Source: Clostridium sp. CCUG 7971 (lineage in GTDB: Bacteria > Bacillota > Clostridia > Peptostreptococcales > Peptostreptococcaceae). From it: 64,000 bases of DNA. The notes under the pieces are model-generated. The model was not told the origin of the DNA. It ran no database searches and saw only the letters and a list, made by a program, of their open reading frames with translations. Made by a program: the position numbers and the translations under genes. Every line of letters starts with the position of its first letter. Within the stretch, counting starts at the first letter, position 1. The stretch lies in NCBI RefSeq assembly GCF_017590215.1, contig NZ_JAFFPK010000065.1:1-64000 (forward strand). Reading direction: 5' to 3'. Below are positions 10,486-18,703 of this stretch, one piece after another.

Positions 10486-11427
10486 TTATTTACCTCCTGC
10501 CAAACGAATTCTTGGATCTATTATGCCATAAAGGACATCAACTATTAGTATAACTGCTATATAGAAAGCACTATAAAGTATAGCGACTCCTGAAATTATA
10601 AATAAATCATTAGTAGTTATAGCATTAACTAATAAGTCACCTATACCAGGAACAGCAAAAACTTTTTCTACGACTAAAGAACCAGTAAGTAGGCCTGCAG
10701 CTAAAGGTCCTAAAACAGTTATGACAGGTATTAATGCATTTCTAAGAGCATGTTTTAAAATAACTGTAGAGCGTTTTAATCCTTTTGCCTTTGCTGTAAC
10801 TATGTAGTCAGAATTTAATACTTCAACAAGCTCTGTTCTAGTAAAACGAGCTACACTTGATATTGTAAAGAATGAAAGTGCAATTGATGGAAGTATAGTC
10901 CAAACATATCTAAAATCTGAACCTAGAGGAACTCCCCAAGTTATAGGTAGTAATTTAAATTTACTTGCAACATATAATTGGAGTGTGGCCGCAAATACAA
11001 AAGATGGGACAGAAACTCCTATTACTGAAATTATGGTACAAGTATAATCCCAAATAGTATTTCTTTTAAGTGCTGCAATAATTCCAAGAGTTAATCCTAC
11101 GAAAGTACCTAAAATTAAAGATTGGGCTCCAAGTAAAGCAGAAGGACCTATACGAATAGCTATAATATCTTCTACTTTTTTATTAGCTTGCTTAAAAGAA
11201 GTACCAAGATCGCCTTTAAATACACCTGTTAAGTATCTTACATATTGAACAGGAACAGGATCATCTAAACCATAAGTAGCTTCCAATCTAGCAATTTGTT
11301 GAGGATTTAACTTTTGTTCATTAAATGGACTACCTGGAAGAAGCCTTACTAGGAAAAAAGTAACTGATATAACTACAAATAAAGTGACAAACATATATGC
11401 AATACGTTTCATTATATAGCGAAACAC
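10486..11427 (-). CDS. oppB: Oligopeptide ABC transporter permease OppB
   Basis: Channel subunit, 313 aa, first gene of the opp unit. It begins with the typical OppB/DppB opening (MKRIAYMFVTLFVVISVTFF, with the motif RLLPGSPF after it) and has six predicted membrane segments and the EAA loop (KAKGLKRSTVILKHALRNAL). The likely start is GTG 11427, which has a GGGGGGGAT ribosome-binding site at 7 nt; ATG 11412, five codons on, is the alternative. The unit lacks a binding-protein gene in its usual place: the only one is the divergent, rearranged gene at 12095. Confidence 0.95.
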   Translation of the reverse strand: MFRYIMKRIAYMFVTLFVVISVTFFLVRLLPGSPFNEQKLNPQQIARLEATYGLDDPVPVQYVRYLTGVFKGDLGTSFKQANKKVEDIIAIRIGPSALLGAQSLILGTFVGLTLGIIAALKRNTIWDYTCTIISVIGVSVPSFVFAATLQLYVASKFKLLPITWGVPLGSDFRYVWTILPSIALSFFTISSVARFTRTELVEVLNSDYIVTAKAKGLKRSTVILKHALRNALIPVITVLGPLAAGLLTGSLVVEKVFAVPGIGDLLVNAITTNDLFIISGVAILYSAFYIAVILIVDVLYGIIDPRIRLAGGK

Positions 11428-11519
11428 CGCTATCCCCCCCTTTTTTTATTTTTTAATCAAAACCACGAATTTTGAGTGATATAAACTCTGAGAATAATAA
11501 CTTATATAGTTTTATATGC

Positions 11520-11882
11520 TTATGATATGATAATAAAACTTATACCAATAGAAGAGATTGATATTAATAGACCTGATATTAATAAACTATTTGTAAGATG
11601 AAAGCTATTTTGTCTACAGATATAATCTTCAATTGTTATATTATTATCCTCTGATAATATTCCTTTTCTTCTTTGAAATTGTTGACTTATCTTATTAAAA
11701 GAGAAAAGTGTAATATTAAAGAAGCCTTTTTCCCAAACGAAACACAATAATCCGAAAAGGAAATAGACCATTCCTACAATAAATGCGCAATTTAGAAATG
11801 AATATGCACTAAAATTGTTGATAATTGAATATAATATACTAACAATAGCATCAATTGCAAGAAGATGTAATATATTTTTCAT
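11520..11882 (-). CDS. Small membrane protein, DUF3899-like
   Basis: A 120-aa protein with two N-terminal membrane segments (roughly residues 1-50), a basic, polar stretch (about 60-90) and a C-terminal membrane segment (SLLISGLLISISSIGISFII). The pattern of a glycine-phenylalanine stretch after the second helix resembles the DUF3899 family; no function is known for it. The start chosen is ATG 11882, which has AAAGGTGG at 7-8 nt. A longer reading to 11945 has no ribosome-binding site. It sits between oppB and the divergent oppA-like gene and ends 92 bp before oppB, so it may be co-transcribed with opp. I cannot assign a role. Confidence 0.6.
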   Translation of the reverse strand: MKNILHLLAIDAIVSILYSIINNFSAYSFLNCAFIVGMVYFLFGLLCFVWEKGFFNITLFSFNKISQQFQRRKGILSEDNNITIEDYICRQNSFHLTNSLLISGLLISISSIGISFIIIS

Positions 11883-11985
11883 ATTTGACCACCTTTCGAA
11901 ATTATTTATTATTCTAATTGTAGTACCATAATAAAGTATTTTCAAGTTTAAATTAATATTTTTGTATAAAAAAATTTTTTAATTA

Positions 11986-12040
11986 AAAAATCAGAAAATT
12001 TAAAAAAACAAATGATTTTTAACTCAATATGTTATATAAT
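11986..12040 (+). promoter_or_regulatory. Promoter of the oppA-like gene with a possible CodY site
   Basis: A TATAAT -10 at 12035-12040 lies about 55 bp before the start codon. Upstream, AAAAATCAGAAAATT (11986-12000) matches the CodY consensus AATTTTCWGAAAATT at 12 of 15 positions. Peptide uptake genes are frequent CodY targets in Firmicutes, but a 12/15 match is easily met by chance in DNA this A/T rich, so the CodY part is weak. Confidence 0.35.
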
Positions 12041-12094
12041 AAATTTTAAACATATGAGTTTATTTATAAAAAGGTATATGGGAGGGTGATTGTT

Positions 12095-13732
12095 ATGTTT
12101 TTAAAAAGAAAAATATCTGCATTAGCAACGATAGCTCTAGTAAGTTCAAGCTTACTTGTTGGATGTAGTAGTAGTAAAGATGGAGGAGAAGCTACTTCAG
12201 AAGAGGTTCTTGCAAATAAGAATGCAAGAAATGCTATAGCTATGGCTATAGATAAGCAAGCTTTATGTGATGTTATATTAAATAATGGTTCAACAGCGAC
12301 AAATACATTCACATCATCTAACGTAGCCTTTGATAACGGAAAAGATTATGCAGAGTATACTAAAGGTATGGGAATGGCATATGACGAAGAAAAAGCTAAG
12401 GAAGCTTGGAAAAAAGCAAAAGAAGAAGTTGGATTTGATACAGTTAAACTTGAATTATTAACATTTGATCATGACTCAGGAAAAAGAACAGGAGAGTTTA
12501 TTCAAGGAGAATTAAATGACGCATTAGAAGGATTAACTGTAGAAGTTAAAAACCTTCCATTTAAGCAAAAGCTAGCAGAAGAAACTGCTGGAAATTTTGA
12601 TTTAGCTTATTCAGGATGGGGAGCAGACTATCCAGATCCATTGACATTCTTAATAACAATGAAAAGCGGAAATCAATTTGCTAATCAAACTGGGTATAAA
12701 AGTGATGAATTTAACAAGTTGGTAGATGAAGCTACAAAGGCAGATAATAATGCTGATGCTTATAAAAAATACTCAGAAGCTGAAAAACTTATGCTAGAAG
12801 ATGGATTTTTAGCACCATTACAACAAAAAGGAAGAACTTATTTAGAAAAACCTTATGTTTCAGGAATAATAAATTACTCTTGGGGAGCTGACTATGATTA
12901 TAGATATGCAGATGTAGATAAGCCTAAAAAAGTTCTTAATTTAGATATAACTTCAGATATACCTACAATGGATCCAAGTAAAGCAACAGACGTTTCATCT
13001 TTTACAGTTATGAATAATACTATGGAAGGTTTAACTAGAATAGATAAAGATGGTAAAGTTGAGCCAGGAGTAGCAGAGTCTTGGAAAGTTTCTGAAGATG
13101 GATTAACTTGGACATTTAAATTAAGAAAGGATTCTAAGTGGTCAAATGGAGAACCTGTAACAGCTAAGGACTTTGAGTATTCTTGGAAGAGAACATTAAA
13201 CCCTGAAACAGCATCTGAGTATGGATACATAATGAATGATATAGCAGGGGCACCAGAAGCAGCTGATAAAGGCTCAGAAAATGTAGGAGTTAAAGCTATT
13301 GATGATCATACTTTAGAAGTTAAATTAAATAGAAAAGTTTCTTATTTCCCTGAGTTAGTATCATTCCAAGTATTCTTCCCTCAAAATCAAAAATTTGTTG
13401 AGGCTAAAGGAGAAAAATATGGTACTACAGCAGATGCTCAATTATACAATGGACCATTTACATTAACTTCTTGGAAAACAGAAGATCAATATACTATGAC
13501 TAAAAACCCTGGATATTGGAATAAAAATATAATAAAATTAGATACTATAAACACTAAAGTAGTTAAAGAGACTGGTGCATCAGTTAACTTATATGAAGAT
13601 GGTCAAATAGATAGATGTTTATTGGATTCTGACTATGTTGATAAATATAAAGATAGTAAAGAAATACACAACTATAGTCAAGCGTCTACATTCTTCCTAC
13701 AAGTAAATGGTGGAAGAGGAGCTTCTAAGTAA
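12095..13732 (+). CDS. Oligopeptide-binding lipoprotein, circularly permuted OppA
   Basis: A 545-aa extracellular solute-binding lipoprotein of the OppA/SBP_bac_5 family whose two halves are in swapped order. ATG 12095 is used (GGAGGG at 12081-12086; the upstream GTG 12086 lies in the ribosome-binding site). Residues 1-23 are a signal peptide, with lipobox LVGC and lipidated Cys24. Residues 37-275 match the C-terminal half of ordinary OppA (from LANKNARNAIAMAIDKQAL to INYSWGADYDYRYADV). Residues 279-542 match the N-terminal half (from KVLNLDITSDIPTMDPSKA through EGLTRIDKDG, KWSNGEPVTAKDFEYSW and NGPFTLTSWK to FFLQVNGG). In normal OppA, FFLQVN leads directly into the LANKN-like segment. Both new joints fall in linkers, nothing is missing and the frame is intact. 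It is divergent from oppBCDF. Whether it folds and binds peptides is not shown. Confidence 0.93.
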   Translation: MFLKRKISALATIALVSSSLLVGCSSSKDGGEATSEEVLANKNARNAIAMAIDKQALCDVILNNGSTATNTFTSSNVAFDNGKDYAEYTKGMGMAYDEEKAKEAWKKAKEEVGFDTVKLELLTFDHDSGKRTGEFIQGELNDALEGLTVEVKNLPFKQKLAEETAGNFDLAYSGWGADYPDPLTFLITMKSGNQFANQTGYKSDEFNKLVDEATKADNNADAYKKYSEAEKLMLEDGFLAPLQQKGRTYLEKPYVSGIINYSWGADYDYRYADVDKPKKVLNLDITSDIPTMDPSKATDVSSFTVMNNTMEGLTRIDKDGKVEPGVAESWKVSEDGLTWTFKLRKDSKWSNGEPVTAKDFEYSWKRTLNPETASEYGYIMNDIAGAPEAADKGSENVGVKAIDDHTLEVKLNRKVSYFPELVSFQVFFPQNQKFVEAKGEKYGTTADAQLYNGPFTLTSWKTEDQYTMTKNPGYWNKNIIKLDTINTKVVKETGASVNLYEDGQIDRCLLDSDYVDKYKDSKEIHNYSQASTFFLQVNGGRGASK

Positions 13733-13841
13733 AATAAATTAAAAAGTTTAAATTTATGATATCCCTTAAATAGTTTTATAATAAATGATTTGAAATTTGT
13801 TTAAAGTAAATATATTAATTAAAGCGGTTTGTCCACAAACT

Positions 13842-13892
13842 AAAGTGTAGATATAAATCAGTTCTGACTGTATTATATCTACACTTATTTTT
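13842..13892 (+). terminator. Terminator after the oppA-like gene
   Basis: AAGTGTAGATATA (13843-13855) pairs with TATATCTACACTT (13874-13886), and CAGT/ACTG pair inside around a TCTG loop. A T-rich tract follows. It separates the opp region from uvrC. Confidence 0.85.
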
Positions 13893-13973
13893 TAAATAAA
13901 ATTATCTATGGGAATAATTTATTCTTTTAGGGTATAATTTTAGTATGAAAATATAAATGTCGGAGGTAATAAA

Positions 13974-15782
13974 TTGTTTGACATACAGGATCATTTAAAG
14001 AAGCTTCCAGCTGAGCCGGGTGTGTATTTAATGAAAGATAAATTTGATAATATTATATATGTAGGAAAAGCCATATCTTTAAAAAATAGAGTAAGGCAAT
14101 ACTTTCAGTCATCGAAAAATCATTCTTCAAAAGTAAAGTCTATGGTTAAAAATATATATAAATTTGAATACATTATAACAGATTCGGAATTAGAAGCACT
14201 GATATTAGAATGTAATTTAATTAAGCAATATAGGCCAAAGTATAATGTTTTACTAAGAGATGATAAAACATACCCATATATTAAGGTAACTACTAATGAA
14301 GACTTTCCTAGAGTACTAAAAGTTAGAAGAGTACTAAAAGATAAGGCTAGATATTTTGGGCCATATACAAATACAACAGCAGTTAATGATACATTAGAAA
14401 TAATAAGAAACACCTATCCAATAAGGACTTGTAATATAGATATAGATAGAGCTGTAAAAAACAAAGTAAGACCATGTTTAAACATGCATATAAAAAAATG
14501 TGTTGGTCCATGTACAGGAACTGTTACAAAAGAAGAATACGATAAAATGATAGAAGAGATAATATTGTTTTTATCTGGAAAAGAAGAAAAATTAATAGAA
14601 TTATTAAAAGAAAAGATGAATAAATGTGCTATAGATTTTAATTTTGAAGATGCAGCTATGTATAGAGATAAAATTAGAAGTCTAGAAGATATGATGCAAA
14701 AACAAAAGATAGATGCAACTACATCAGATTTAAACCAAGATGTAATTGCTATGGCTAGAGCTCATGATGAAGCTTGTGTCCAAGTATTCTTTGTTAGAAA
14801 TGGGAAAATAGTAGGTAGAGAACACTTTATATTAGAAGGTGTAATGGATAGCTCGAGAGAGTCTATCTTAGGATCATTTGTTAAGCAATTCTATATGGAA
14901 CAAGAATATATACCAAAGGAATTAATAGTAGAATATGAAATAGAAGATAGTTTCATATTAGAAGAATGGCTGTCTTCTAAAAAAGGTCAAAAGGTAATAA
15001 TAAGGGTACCGCAAAAAGGGGAAAAGAAAAATCTTGTTGAAATGGTAAGAAAAAATGCAGTAGAGTATTTAGAAAAATTCTCTGATATGAATAAGAGAAA
15101 ATATGAAAAAAGCATGGGTGCGCTAGAAGAATTAAAGCAAATACTAGATTTAGAAAATGTACCGAATAGAATAGAATCATTTGATATTTCTAACATACAA
15201 GGAGTTGACTCAATAGGGTCTATGGTTGTATTTACTAATGGAAAAAAAGACAAAAAGGAATATCGTAGATACAAGATAAAAACTGTCATAGGTCCAAATG
15301 ATTATGATTCCATGGCAGAAATAGTAGAAAGAAGATTAAAATATGGAAATTTACCAGATTTAATATTATTAGATGGAGGAAAAGGTCAAGTAAGCTCTGT
15401 TAAAAAAGTTTTAAATTTATATAATGTAGAAATTCCTCTATGGGGGATGTATAAAGATGATAAACATAGAACAAAGGGATTAATTTCCCAGGAAAAGGAG
15501 ATTGAATTAGATAAAACGTCTAATTTGTATAGATTTGTCGCGAGTATTCAAGAAGAAGTTCATAATTATGCTATAACATACCATAGAAGTCTAAGAAACA
15601 AAGCTTTGACAAAATCAGTATTAGATGATATACAAGGAATAGGAGAAAAAAGAAAAAAAGCATTATTAAGTCACTTTAAAGATATAGAAGCTATAAAAAG
15701 TGCTACTTTTGAAGAACTATTAGAAGTAGAGGGGATGAATAAAGCTTCTTGCGAGAGTGTGTATAACTTCTTTAAACAGTAG
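13974..15782 (+). CDS. uvrC: Excinuclease ABC subunit C
   Basis: UvrC, 602 aa, is the dual nuclease that makes the 3' and then 5' incisions around damage held by UvrB. The N-terminal GIY-YIG nuclease domain (GVYLMKDKFDNIIYVGKA, about 16-33) is intact. A UVR domain near 200-235 pairs with UvrB, the RNase H-like 5' nuclease domain has FDISNIQG and LILLDGGKGQ, and the end carries helix-hairpin-helix motifs (DDIQGIGEKRKKALL). The start is TTG 13974, supported by CGGAGGTAA at 13961-13969. A TATAAT at 13933-13938 suggests its own promoter. I see no LexA box here, unlike uvrBA. Confidence 0.97.
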   Translation: MFDIQDHLKKLPAEPGVYLMKDKFDNIIYVGKAISLKNRVRQYFQSSKNHSSKVKSMVKNIYKFEYIITDSELEALILECNLIKQYRPKYNVLLRDDKTYPYIKVTTNEDFPRVLKVRRVLKDKARYFGPYTNTTAVNDTLEIIRNTYPIRTCNIDIDRAVKNKVRPCLNMHIKKCVGPCTGTVTKEEYDKMIEEIILFLSGKEEKLIELLKEKMNKCAIDFNFEDAAMYRDKIRSLEDMMQKQKIDATTSDLNQDVIAMARAHDEACVQVFFVRNGKIVGREHFILEGVMDSSRESILGSFVKQFYMEQEYIPKELIVEYEIEDSFILEEWLSSKKGQKVIIRVPQKGEKKNLVEMVRKNAVEYLEKFSDMNKRKYEKSMGALEELKQILDLENVPNRIESFDISNIQGVDSIGSMVVFTNGKKDKKEYRRYKIKTVIGPNDYDSMAEIVERRLKYGNLPDLILLDGGKGQVSSVKKVLNLYNVEIPLWGMYKDDKHRTKGLISQEKEIELDKTSNLYRFVASIQEEVHNYAITYHRSLRNKALTKSVLDDIQGIGEKRKKALLSHFKDIEAIKSATFEELLEVEGMNKASCESVYNFFKQ

Positions 15783-15907
15783 GAAACTATAATTTCCTAC
15801 CGATTACCTTGAGCAACAGGCCTGATTTGTAGGTCGTTTGAGCCACGTGTGGGCTAATTACTTGAGTGAAATGAGCAAAGGGAATTTTTCAGAAAGGGAT
15901 AAAGAGT
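15783..15907 (+). other. Unassigned GC-richer element between uvrC and hprK
   Basis: These 125 bp stand out from the surrounding A/T-rich intergenic DNA: by eye about 40-45% G+C, and free of long A/T runs. It opens with a small hairpin overlapping the uvrC stop (AGGAAA 15781-15786 with TTTCCT 15793-15798). A segment from about 15800 to 15885 then contains short self-complementary parts (AGCC/GGCT at 15841-15844 and 15852-15855) and a loose repeat (GATTACCTTGAG / AATTACTTGAG). There is no open reading frame and no recognisable tRNA or riboswitch core. It could be a structured leader of hprK or the remnant of something else. Confidence 0.45.
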
Positions 15908-16837
15908 ATGAATTTAATCGATAAAGTATCAATAAAAGATATAATAAGAGATTTAGATTTAGAAGTGGTTTATATGCCTGAAAATAAGGACTACTATGTA
16001 TATTCTCAGGATATAAATAGACCAGGATTACAATTTGCTGGGTATTTCGAATACTTTGCACATGACAGAATACAAATAGTAGGTAAGACAGAATATAATT
16101 TTTTTAGTTATATCGATGATGAAACAAGAGAAAATGTTTTAGATAAATTTTTCTCATATGAAATTCCTGCATTAATAGTATCTAGGGAATTAGAGGTAAA
16201 ACCGGATGTTATAAAGTATGCAAAAAAATATAATAGAGTAGTGTTAAGTACACAAAGAAACACTACAAGGCTTATAAATAGGCTATCAAATTATCTAGAT
16301 GATAGGTTGGCTCCCTACACAACCTTACATGGGGTTTTAGTGGATGTATATGGAATCGGAGTATTAATAAAGGGTGAGAGTAGCATAGGTAAATCAGAAA
16401 CAGCATTGGAATTAATCCAAAGAGGTCATAGATTAATCGCTGATGATGCTGTAGAAATAAGAAAGCTAGATGAGAGCATACTTTCTGGTAGATCTCCTGA
16501 ACTTCTTAAACATTTCTTAGAAATAAGAGGTATAGGAATAATAGATGTAAGAAGCTTATATGGGGTAGGAGCAGTTAAGAATTCTAAGACAATAGATTTA
16601 GTCGTTCATCTAGAAGGATGGGATGAAGGTAAATATTATGATAGACTTGGATTAGATAAAGAGTATGAAGAAATATTAGGGATAAAAGTTGAAAAATTAG
16701 TTGTACCAGTTAAGCCTGGTAGAAATACAGCTATGATACTTGAGGTAGCGGCTATGAACTTTAGACAAAAAGGTATGGGATATGATGCAGCTCAAGAGTT
16801 TACAAAAAAACTATCTAATTTAATAGATGCTAAATAA
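15908..16837 (+). CDS. hprK: HPr kinase/phosphorylase
   Basis: HprK, 309 aa, phosphorylates and dephosphorylates HPr at Ser46. It sets carbon catabolite repression through CcpA and inducer exclusion in Firmicutes. The Walker A motif is GESSIGKSE (about 153-161), and the family signature EIRGIGIIDVRSLYGVGAVK lies near 203-222; both are intact, and the C-terminal oligomerisation region is full length. The start is ATG 15908 behind a modest AAAGGGA. It probably reads from the uvrC transcript or from a signal in the preceding element. The PTS/HPr genes are not in the window. Confidence 0.96.
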   Translation: MNLIDKVSIKDIIRDLDLEVVYMPENKDYYVYSQDINRPGLQFAGYFEYFAHDRIQIVGKTEYNFFSYIDDETRENVLDKFFSYEIPALIVSRELEVKPDVIKYAKKYNRVVLSTQRNTTRLINRLSNYLDDRLAPYTTLHGVLVDVYGIGVLIKGESSIGKSETALELIQRGHRLIADDAVEIRKLDESILSGRSPELLKHFLEIRGIGIIDVRSLYGVGAVKNSKTIDLVVHLEGWDEGKYYDRLGLDKEYEEILGIKVEKLVVPVKPGRNTAMILEVAAMNFRQKGMGYDAAQEFTKKLSNLIDAK

Positions 16838-16838
16838 T

Positions 16839-16872
16839 AAAAAAGGATTGGTATTAGCCAATCCTTTTTTAT
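16839..16872. terminator. Bidirectional terminator between hprK and the hydrogenase operon
   Basis: AAAAGGATTGG (16841-16851) and CCAATCCTTTT (16858-16868), a short loop, and A/T runs on both sides. It serves convergent hprK and hydA. Confidence 0.88.
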
Positions 16873-16887
16873 ATAAATAATTTTAGA

Positions 16888-18681
16888 TTATTCGCAAGTA
16901 GATTCTGCTAATTTATTACAATCACATGAGTCAGACTTTTCATATACTAAGCTTTTGTCAAAATAGTAAGTATGAAGATACTTATGAGCAATCTCGCTAT
17001 AAGGTTTCTCTAAAAATTCTTTATATAAAGCAATTATAGAAGGGTTTTCATGAGATTTACGAAGGTTTTTATTGCTATCTATATTATATAATCCATCAGA
17101 ACGTTTTTTCACTATATCATAATTTCCATAGTGATATGGCTGACCAGCGCCACCTATACATCCTCCAGGACAAGCCATTACTTCTATAATATGATACTTA
17201 GAATTGCCAAGAGCAACCTCATCCATAATTTTTCTAGCATTTCCAAGACTATTAGCTACACATACATTTACTATTGTGCCGTCAATATCTATACTAGCTT
17301 CTTTTATACCTTCTAATCCTCTAACAGAAGTAAAATTAACATCAGTTAATTTTTTATCTGTTGCCCATTCATATGCAGTACGAAGAGCAGCTTCTAAAAC
17401 ACCACCAGAAGTTCCAAATAAATCAGCAGCACCACTAGATTGACCTAGAGGGCTATCAAATTCATCTTCTTCGAGGTTAGCTAAATCTATACCGGCCTCT
17501 TTTATCATCTTTGCTAATTCTCTAGTAGTAATAACTATATCTACATCAAGAGAATCTTCTTGACCTAGTTCATATCTTGCGCATTCATATTTTTTAGCTA
17601 CACAAGGCATTATAGATACTACATACATATCTTCTGGATTTATATTTAATATTTTAGGACCATAGTAATTTTTAGCTATAGATCCAAACATTTCTTGAGG
17701 AGATTTACAACTAGAAGTTAAGTTTAGAAGATTAGGATAATTGTGTTCAATAAAGTTTACCCAAGCAGGACAACAGCTTGTTAATATTGGAAGTTTATGA
17801 TTTTCTTTAAATCGATGTAAAAACTCAGAAGCTTCTTCTAAAATTGTAAGGTCGGCTGAAAAATTAGTGTCAAATACATGTTTAAATCCTAGAGATTTTA
17901 TAGCGGAAACCATCTTTCCTGTAGATATAGAACCAGGCTCTAATCCAAATTCTTCACCAATAGCAACTCTTACAGCAGGAGCTACTTGAACAACTACAGT
18001 TTTCTTATTTTGATTTGATATATCCCATACAGTAGGAATATTATTTACTTCAGTTAAAGCACCTGTTGGACAGACTGCTATACATTGACCACAGAATGTA
18101 CATTCAGTATTGCATAATTCAGTATTAAAGAATGTTCCAACTTGTGTATTAAAACCACGGTTAACTCCAGAAAGAACACCTACAGTTTGGATTTCATTAC
18201 ACATTGTTTCACATCTTCTACATAAAATACATTTATTATAATCTTTTACTATTGATTTTGAAGAGGTATCCATAGGAGCATAAGACTTCTCACCATTAAA
18301 TTTTATATCTCTTACACCTAAGTCAGATGCTATATTTTGTAATTCACAGTGTCCGTTCTTATCACAAGATAAGCAATCTTTAGGATGGTCAGATAATAAT
18401 AATTCAACAACATTTTTACGAGCTTTTAGAGCTTCTATAGTATTAGTTTTAACTTCCATACCTTCTTTGACAAGAGTACCGCAAGCTGGCACTAACCCTC
18501 TTCCAGAACTTACCATACATACACGACAAGATGCACATTGATTAACCATGTTTATTTCATCCATGTGCAAGTGGCAAAGATTAGGTATTTTAATGTTTAC
18601 TTGTTTAGCTGCTTCTAATATAGTGGTACCCTTAGGAACCGAAACAGATTTACCATTTATAGTTAAATTAACTAAACTCAT
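16888..18681 (-). CDS. hydA: [FeFe] hydrogenase catalytic subunit, NADH-linked (HydA/HymC)
   Basis: Catalytic subunit, 597 aa, of a trimeric, probably electron-bifurcating hydrogenase that makes H2 from NADH plus reduced ferredoxin. The N-terminal part has [2Fe-2S] ligands (Cys36, 49, 52, 67 region), a His-ligated cluster (HPKDCLSCDKNGHC, 99-112) and two ferredoxin-type [4Fe-4S] sites (151-161 and 194-204). The H-cluster domain has all three signatures: TSCCPAW (301-307), MPCVAKK (358-364) and the EVMACPGGCIGGAGQP region (500-515). A short Cys-containing tail (SCDCNKL) ends the protein. It is the third gene after hymA and hymB on the same strand. Maturation proteins HydEFG are not in the window. 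Confidence 0.96.
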   Translation of the reverse strand: MSLVNLTINGKSVSVPKGTTILEAAKQVNIKIPNLCHLHMDEINMVNQCASCRVCMVSSGRGLVPACGTLVKEGMEVKTNTIEALKARKNVVELLLSDHPKDCLSCDKNGHCELQNIASDLGVRDIKFNGEKSYAPMDTSSKSIVKDYNKCILCRRCETMCNEIQTVGVLSGVNRGFNTQVGTFFNTELCNTECTFCGQCIAVCPTGALTEVNNIPTVWDISNQNKKTVVVQVAPAVRVAIGEEFGLEPGSISTGKMVSAIKSLGFKHVFDTNFSADLTILEEASEFLHRFKENHKLPILTSCCPAWVNFIEHNYPNLLNLTSSCKSPQEMFGSIAKNYYGPKILNINPEDMYVVSIMPCVAKKYECARYELGQEDSLDVDIVITTRELAKMIKEAGIDLANLEEDEFDSPLGQSSGAADLFGTSGGVLEAALRTAYEWATDKKLTDVNFTSVRGLEGIKEASIDIDGTIVNVCVANSLGNARKIMDEVALGNSKYHIIEVMACPGGCIGGAGQPYHYGNYDIVKKRSDGLYNIDSNKNLRKSHENPSIIALYKEFLEKPYSEIAHKYLHTYYFDKSLVYEKSDSCDCNKLAESTCE

Positions 18682-18703
18682 TAATATTCCCCCTAAACTA
18701 AAA

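Noticed and set aside
12095..13732. Reading the oppA-like gene as two gene fragments or a pseudogene
   Set aside because: There is one continuous frame, one signal peptide, and each half is complete to its boundary; this fits permutation better than decay.
15783..15907. tRNA or known riboswitch before hprK
   Set aside because: No cloverleaf, no CCA-like end, and none of the core motifs of common riboswitch classes or the T-box sequence could be found.
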